Shown one piece after another: positions 13,829 through 17,839 of a DNA stretch of 17,839 nucleotides; the stretch's first letter is position 1, and each line of letters starts with the position of its first letter. Made by a program: the position numbers and the translations under genes. The DNA comes from Oscillospiraceae bacterium (GTDB lineage: Bacteria; Bacillota; Clostridia; Oscillospirales; Ruminococcaceae). The DNA is taken from NCBI GenBank assembly GCA_020024235.1, contig JAHHUA010000017.1, positions 1-17,839 on the forward strand, read 5' to 3'. Below the pieces are notes generated by a model. That model was not told the origin of the DNA and did not search any database. It saw nothing but the letters and a program-made list of their open reading frames with translations.

Positions 13829-15649
13829 TTAAAAACTTGCTGATTTCAGCTCCTTGATATACATTTCAGGTGAAATATCGGAAGGCATATAAAAATGTTT
13901 TCCGAATACCCCATCACAAAGCACTGCACTGTCAGGCGAACAGCTTCTTTTAAACTGGGAACTGAAAAATCTTCTTATAAAAAGTTCCAGTTTTTCTTTG
14001 ATAAAGGCAGGTTCCAAAATTCCGCTGAATGCAAAACAACCATAGTAGTAAATTTTGCTTGGTCTGAAACCATATTTAATAAGATGATACAGGAAAAATT
14101 CATGAAGTTCATAAGGGCCTAATATATCTTCGGTTTTTTGTGTAATTTCATCTTTTTTACCAACAAGTTCAGGGCTTATGGGAGTTTCAACAATATCTGA
14201 CAAAAGTCCTGCAGTACCTTCAAAAATTTCTGTTATGGCAAGATGAGAAACTATCTTTTTTGCCAAAGTTTTGGTTATGGACGCATTTACATTATAGCCG
14301 GAAAGCTGATCTCCGCCAAAGGTACACCACCCCAAAGCAATTTCCGATAAATCACCTGTTCCCAAGGCCAAAGCATTTTCATCATTTGCAATATCAAAAA
14401 TAATTTGTGTTCTTTCTCTTGCCTGAGCATTTTCATATGTTATATCCTGAGTTTGACTGTTATGACCTATATCCTCAAAGTGAAGATTTACAGCATTTTC
14501 TATGGAAATTTCTCGGGAGGTAACTTCCAAAATTTCTGCCAAAGCCTCTGAATTTCCCTGTGTTCTATGGCTGGAGGCAAATCCCGGCATTCTTAAACAA
14601 ATAATATTTTTGCGGTCAAGTCCCATAATATCAAAAGTTTTTGCTGCAACCAAAAGTGCTAAAGTTGAGTCAAGTCCCCCTGAAAATCCCAAAACAACTT
14701 TTTTAATTCCTGTGTTTTCAAGTCTGCCTTTAAGTGCCATACATTGCAAAGTGAAAAGTTCTTCAATAAAATTATTTTCAGCCAGCTTTCCCTGAGGAAG
14801 ATATGGATTCATGGGAACAGGACGGAGAAGTCTTTGTTTTCCTTCAACTGCATAAGCAGTATAAAAAGGCAGATTTTGTCCTTTTGATGTTTTTTGTGAA
14901 CGGATAATATCAGTATCCAAATCACACATAACCATTCCCTGATTGCTGAAAGTTTCTTGTTTTATAATATTTCCGCATTCACAGATAACGGAGAAAGCTC
15001 TGTAAAGATATGGTGAAGTAGTATCCCCTATTCCACCGTTAATAAGTGCAATACCACAGCCATAAGCTTTTGAAATTGCTTTTACCTCATTTTTTACATC
15101 ATTTTGATAACCTGCAATAACAGGAGAATAACTGGGTACAATAATTAAATCACAGCCTGTTTCTGCAACTTCTTTGATATTTTCAGCAATTTTCATAGGT
15201 TCACAGGAAAGCACACAGAATTTCATAGCTCCAATGGAAAATACGGTTGTAGGAGGCAAAATCTTATCGGAATAATTTTTGCTTAAATATTCCATCTGAT
15301 CATTTTCCGCTTTTATATATCCTATAATTTTGCCTTTATTTATCACGGCAATAGCTGAAACCACACTGCCGTTATCTTCTATAGGTGTCCCTATTAATAT
15401 GTATGAATTCATAGTTTTTGTTTGGATACATATTTTTTCAATGGCTTCTATACAACTGTCCAAAAGTGCTTTATTGCTGAAAAGCAAACCACAGCTTGGT
15501 GAAGTAAGTGCCAATGAGGGAAATACAATTATATCAGCAGGTTTTTCCTTAAATTCTTCTAAAATTTTCGTAATATTCTCAAATGAACAGTCTACATCAG
15601 CAACTTTTATTTTATTTGCAGCAGCTGCCACTCTGATTATTGTGTTCAT
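13829..15649 (-). CDS. nadE: NAD+ synthetase with a degenerate N-terminal glutaminase domain
   Basis: Catalyses the last step of NAD synthesis, amidation of nicotinate adenine dinucleotide with ATP. The 606 residues match the two-domain glutamine-using form. The C-terminal synthetase half is convincing: GFSGGLDSTLALLVAAK (321-337) with the PP-loop SGGLDS, LALGTGDLSEIALGWCTFGG (427-446), SGYNVNASITKTLA (450-463) and FFSSQFKRSC (561-570). The N-terminal nitrilase-fold half (1-270) keeps Cys149 (VLSCEP). However, the motif that normally reads FPEL.LTGYTCGDLF is FPSLALTSPSCGLLF (43-57), so the catalytic Glu is Ser45. The PKTYLPNY..FYE.R stretch carrying the Lys and second Glu is replaced by an unlike sequence (111-130). 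It may therefore depend on free ammonia. Single gene with its own promoter and terminator; ribosome binding site AAAGGA. Confidence 0.88.
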   Translation of the reverse strand: MNTIIRVAAAANKIKVADVDCSFENITKILEEFKEKPADIIVFPSLALTSPSCGLLFSNKALLDSCIEAIEKICIQTKTMNSYILIGTPIEDNGSVVSAIAVINKGKIIGYIKAENDQMEYLSKNYSDKILPPTTVFSIGAMKFCVLSCEPMKIAENIKEVAETGCDLIIVPSYSPVIAGYQNDVKNEVKAISKAYGCGIALINGGIGDTTSPYLYRAFSVICECGNIIKQETFSNQGMVMCDLDTDIIRSQKTSKGQNLPFYTAYAVEGKQRLLRPVPMNPYLPQGKLAENNFIEELFTLQCMALKGRLENTGIKKVVLGFSGGLDSTLALLVAAKTFDIMGLDRKNIICLRMPGFASSHRTQGNSEALAEILEVTSREISIENAVNLHFEDIGHNSQTQDITYENAQARERTQIIFDIANDENALALGTGDLSEIALGWCTFGGDQLSGYNVNASITKTLAKKIVSHLAITEIFEGTAGLLSDIVETPISPELVGKKDEITQKTEDILGPYELHEFFLYHLIKYGFRPSKIYYYGCFAFSGILEPAFIKEKLELFIRRFFSSQFKRSCSPDSAVLCDGVFGKHFYMPSDISPEMYIKELKSASF

Positions 15650-15689
15650 AAAATCAATCCTTTCACGATTTTTATACTCATAAATATTT

Positions 15690-15717
15690 ATTATATTAAT
15701 TTAACCATATTGTACAA
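15690..15717 (-). promoter_or_regulatory. Candidate nadE promoter
   Basis: On the minus strand TTGTAC (15717-15712), a 16-base spacer and a perfect TATAAT (15695-15690), about 40 bases before the nadE start. Confidence 0.45.
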
Positions 15718-15786
15718 ATATTTTCAATGTTTTTCTTTGAATTTTCTCATATTTTTTTAAAATAATCCAGTTTTACTGCTATTTAG

Positions 15787-15815
15787 TTGATTAGATTATA
15801 CTTTTGATATATAAT
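15787..15815 (+). promoter_or_regulatory. Candidate promoter of the PHP-mnmA unit
   Basis: TTGATT (15787-15792), a 17-base spacer and a perfect TATAAT (15810-15815), 35 bases before the start codon. It diverges from the nadE promoter in a 200-base shared intergenic region. Confidence 0.55.
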
Positions 15816-15850
15816 AATTCTAGTTTCTTAAAATTTACGGAGGATAAACT

Positions 15851-16657
15851 ATGATTATATTTGACAGTCATACACATAATACATTTTCACATGACGGTAT
15901 ACAAACCCCAGAAGAACAGTTACATACCGCCATTGAAAAAGGATTTATAGGTTATGCGGTAACTGATCACTGTGAAATTGAGGACAGCAACTGGATTGAA
16001 GTATGTGAAAAAAATATTCCGCTTTCAATAGCCAAAGCTACTGAATTTAAAAAACAATATGCAGACAAAATAATAATATCTGTTGGTGCAGAAATAGGCG
16101 GAGCTCTTTTTGAAAAAGAAAAAGCTGATAAAATAATCAGGGAAAATAATTTGGATTTTATTCTTTGCAGCTGCCACAATGCAAAAGGTCAGCATGACTA
16201 CTGTCAAAAAAATTATACAAAAGAAAAAGATATTCCTACACTTTTACGAAATTACTTTGAAATTTTGGAGGAATCTTCCCGTGTTTGCGATTTTGACAGC
16301 TTGTCCCACATAACTTATCCTTTAAGGTATATTACCGGAAATTACGGTATAACTGTAGATATGGACCAATACAAGCCCATTATCGAAAAAACTCTTGTAA
16401 ATTTAATAAAAAGAGATAAAGCCATGGAAGTAAATACTTCGGGTTTCAGACAAAAAATAGGTGTAAGTATGCCTAATGTTGATATAATCAGCCTATATAA
16501 AAAATTAGGCGGAAAACTTATCACCATAGGTTCCGATGCACATAAAAGTGAAGATATGGGCAAAGATTTTGACAGAACTTTCTCCATTTTGAAACAATGC
16601 GGATTTGACAGATATTATTATTATCAAAACCGTCAGCCAAAAGAAATTTTATTATAG
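15851..16657 (+). CDS. PHP-domain phosphatase/phosphoesterase, histidinol-phosphatase-like
   Basis: A 268-residue PHP-family metalloenzyme. The metal-ligand set is visible: DSHTH (5-9, His7 and His9), TDH (38-40), GAEIG (79-83, Glu81), CSCHN (106-110, His109), SHITYPLRY (152-160, His153) and GSDAH (227-231, Asp229 and His231). This arrangement and length match HisK/HisJ-type histidinol-phosphate phosphatases. There is no histidine operon here, and many such proteins have other or unknown phosphoester substrates, so the specific activity is unproven. The start is backed by CGGAGG eight bases before the ATG. The stop overlaps the ribosome binding site of mnmA, so the two are one unit. Confidence 0.8.
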   Translation: MIIFDSHTHNTFSHDGIQTPEEQLHTAIEKGFIGYAVTDHCEIEDSNWIEVCEKNIPLSIAKATEFKKQYADKIIISVGAEIGGALFEKEKADKIIRENNLDFILCSCHNAKGQHDYCQKNYTKEKDIPTLLRNYFEILEESSRVCDFDSLSHITYPLRYITGNYGITVDMDQYKPIIEKTLVNLIKRDKAMEVNTSGFRQKIGVSMPNVDIISLYKKLGGKLITIGSDAHKSEDMGKDFDRTFSILKQCGFDRYYYYQNRQPKEILL

Positions 16658-16667
16658 GAAGGTTTTT

Positions 16668-17714
16668 ATGAAAAAAGTTTTAATCGGTGTAAGCGGAGGA
16701 GTGGACAGCTCTGTGGCAGCCCTTCTCCTTAAACAGCAAGGCTATGAAGTAGCAGGAGTTACATTTAAACTCTGGGGAGATGAAAATTCCTCCAATGAAA
16801 AAGATATAAAAGATGCAAAAAAGGTTTGCGACTCTTTGGGTATAAAACATTATATTTTTGACTATAAAGATATGTTTAAATCCGAAGTTATCGACTATTT
16901 TGTATCAGAATACAAAAAAGGCAGAACTCCAAACCCCTGTGTCATGTGCAATAAAAAAATTAAATTTAATGCTTTTTTAAGCAGTGCTTTGGATATGGGT
17001 TATGATTATATAGCTACAGGACATTATGCTTTTACAAAATATAATGAGAACACCAAACGATATGAACTCATACAGGCTAAAAGCGATAAAAAAGACCAAA
17101 GTTATGTGCTTTACTCCTTAACACAGGAACAGTTAAGCCATACACTTTTCCCTATTGGAGAATACTCAAAAGAAGAAGTTCGTCAAATTGCCGCTGACAA
17201 TAATCTGATTGTTTCCAACAAACCTGACAGTCAGGACATTTGTTTTATTCCCACAGGAGATTATGAAAAATTTCTGCTTGAATACACAGGAGAAAGCTGT
17301 CCTCAGGGCAATTTTAAAGATATAAAAGGTAATATAATCGGAAATCATCTTGGACTTTGGCATTATACCATAGGTCAGAGAAAAGGACTGGGAATGGCTT
17401 TCGGAAAACCTATGTTTGTTATGGATATAAATCCTGATGACAACAGTGTAACCTTAGCTGATGACAATGAAATTTTCTCTGACACTTTATATACAGAAGA
17501 GGCAAATCTTATATCGGTGGATAAACTTACTGAGCCTGTTGAACTGATGGCTAAAATTCGTTATTCCCATCAAAAAGCCCCTGCCATGGTTTTTCCAATG
17601 GATAACGGAGAATTAAAAGTAGTTTTTAAAGAACCTCAAAGAGCTATTACAAAAGGACAGGCAGTGGTATTTTATAAGGATAATTCCGTTTTCGGCGGTG
17701 CTATTATAAAATAG
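16668..17714 (+). CDS. mnmA: tRNA-specific 2-thiouridylase MnmA
   Basis: Thiolates U34 in the wobble position of Lys, Glu and Gln tRNAs, using ATP and a persulfide donor. The 348 residues are of typical length. Motifs are the PP-loop GVSGGVDSSVAALL (7-20), RTPNPCVMCNKKIKF (86-100, with the first catalytic Cys probably Cys94), ATGHYA (116-121), SQDICFIP (188-195, second catalytic Cys192) and GLWHYTIGQRKGLG. The protein ends in a beta-barrel closing with FGGAIIK. I start at ATG 16668: AGGAAGG (16656-16662) is five bases upstream and the protein begins MKKVLIGVSGG as in the family. An in-frame ATG at 16605 lies inside the PHP gene and is not used. Cotranscribed with the PHP gene. Confidence 0.95.
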   Translation: MKKVLIGVSGGVDSSVAALLLKQQGYEVAGVTFKLWGDENSSNEKDIKDAKKVCDSLGIKHYIFDYKDMFKSEVIDYFVSEYKKGRTPNPCVMCNKKIKFNAFLSSALDMGYDYIATGHYAFTKYNENTKRYELIQAKSDKKDQSYVLYSLTQEQLSHTLFPIGEYSKEEVRQIAADNNLIVSNKPDSQDICFIPTGDYEKFLLEYTGESCPQGNFKDIKGNIIGNHLGLWHYTIGQRKGLGMAFGKPMFVMDINPDDNSVTLADDNEIFSDTLYTEEANLISVDKLTEPVELMAKIRYSHQKAPAMVFPMDNGELKVVFKEPQRAITKGQAVVFYKDNSVFGGAIIK

Positions 17715-17811
17715 CATTAAAATATTTTTATATAGTAAATCCTAGAAATAAAACTCTGTCAGCAGAACTTATTAAAGATATTCTGATTTTAATTAAAATA
17801 TAATATAAAAA

Positions 17812-17839
17812 ACACTGTCAATTCTGTTATTGACAGTGT
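17812..17839. terminator. Hairpin at the right edge, likely terminator after mnmA
   Basis: A perfect 10-bp stem ACACTGTCAA/TTGACAGTGT (17812-17821/17830-17839) with an 8-base loop ends exactly at the window edge. The plus-strand T run, if any, is outside the window. The six A before the stem would give a T run on the minus strand, so it may serve a convergent gene as well. Positions 17715-17811 hold nothing recognisable. Confidence 0.65.

Noticed and set aside
13895..14122. Plus-strand frames inside nadE (also at 14502-14795 and 15330-15683)
   Set aside because: They are shadows of the conserved nadE coding strand, without ribosome binding sites or domain features.
16605..16667. Longer N-terminus for MnmA
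   Set aside because: It lies inside the PHP gene. The family-typical MKKVLIGVSGG start at 16668 has its own AGGAAGG site.

Overview
The window looks like chromosome from an anaerobic, spore-forming, low-GC Clostridia-type Firmicute. The DNA is strongly AT-rich, ribosome binding sites are strong AGGAGG-type, and promoters are sigma-A-like. There are two CotF-type spore-coat genes, a cobalamin gene trio of the anaerobic (cbi) type, and several gut-clostridial families. I cannot assign a genus from the sequence alone. I see no rRNA, tRNA, CRISPR array, insertion sequence or phage gene.

Layout: (1) 1-57, the 5' end of a minus-strand membrane protein, then a roughly 470-base divergent non-coding region carrying promoters and palindromes. 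(2) 528-2973, cbiF, cbiG and cbiH of the corrin-ring pathway. cbiG lacks its usual C-terminal domain, and cbiH is set off by a 287-base gap with its own candidate promoter and is followed by a strong terminator. (3) 3346-8212, a five-gene polyamine unit: an XRE-cupin regulator, then potA, potB, potC and potD, ending in a terminator. PotA is unusually long because its TOBE domain is interrupted by two tandem, acidic repeats resembling surface-protein Ig-like repeats. (4) 8406-9638, a nucleoside-recognition/Gate-type membrane protein. (5) 9717-10370, a minus-strand hemolysin-III/PAQR membrane protein. (6) 10508-10978, two small spore-coat genes on the minus strand. (7) 11039-13636, a three-gene minus-strand ABC importer of the SsuABC/ThiXYZ (NMT1-like) type with unknown ligand. 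(8) 13829-15649, a minus-strand glutamine-dependent-type NAD synthetase whose glutaminase half appears degenerate. (9) 15851-17714, a PHP-family phosphatase/phosphoesterase and the tRNA-thiolating enzyme MnmA, followed by a hairpin at the window edge.

Most of the window is metabolic housekeeping: cofactor synthesis (corrin, NAD), polyamine uptake and tRNA modification, plus sporulation. The observations most worth following are the repeat-bearing PotA, the NAD synthetase that has lost catalytic glutaminase residues, the shortened CbiG, and two well-formed palindromic operator candidates (260-277 and 11000-11016).
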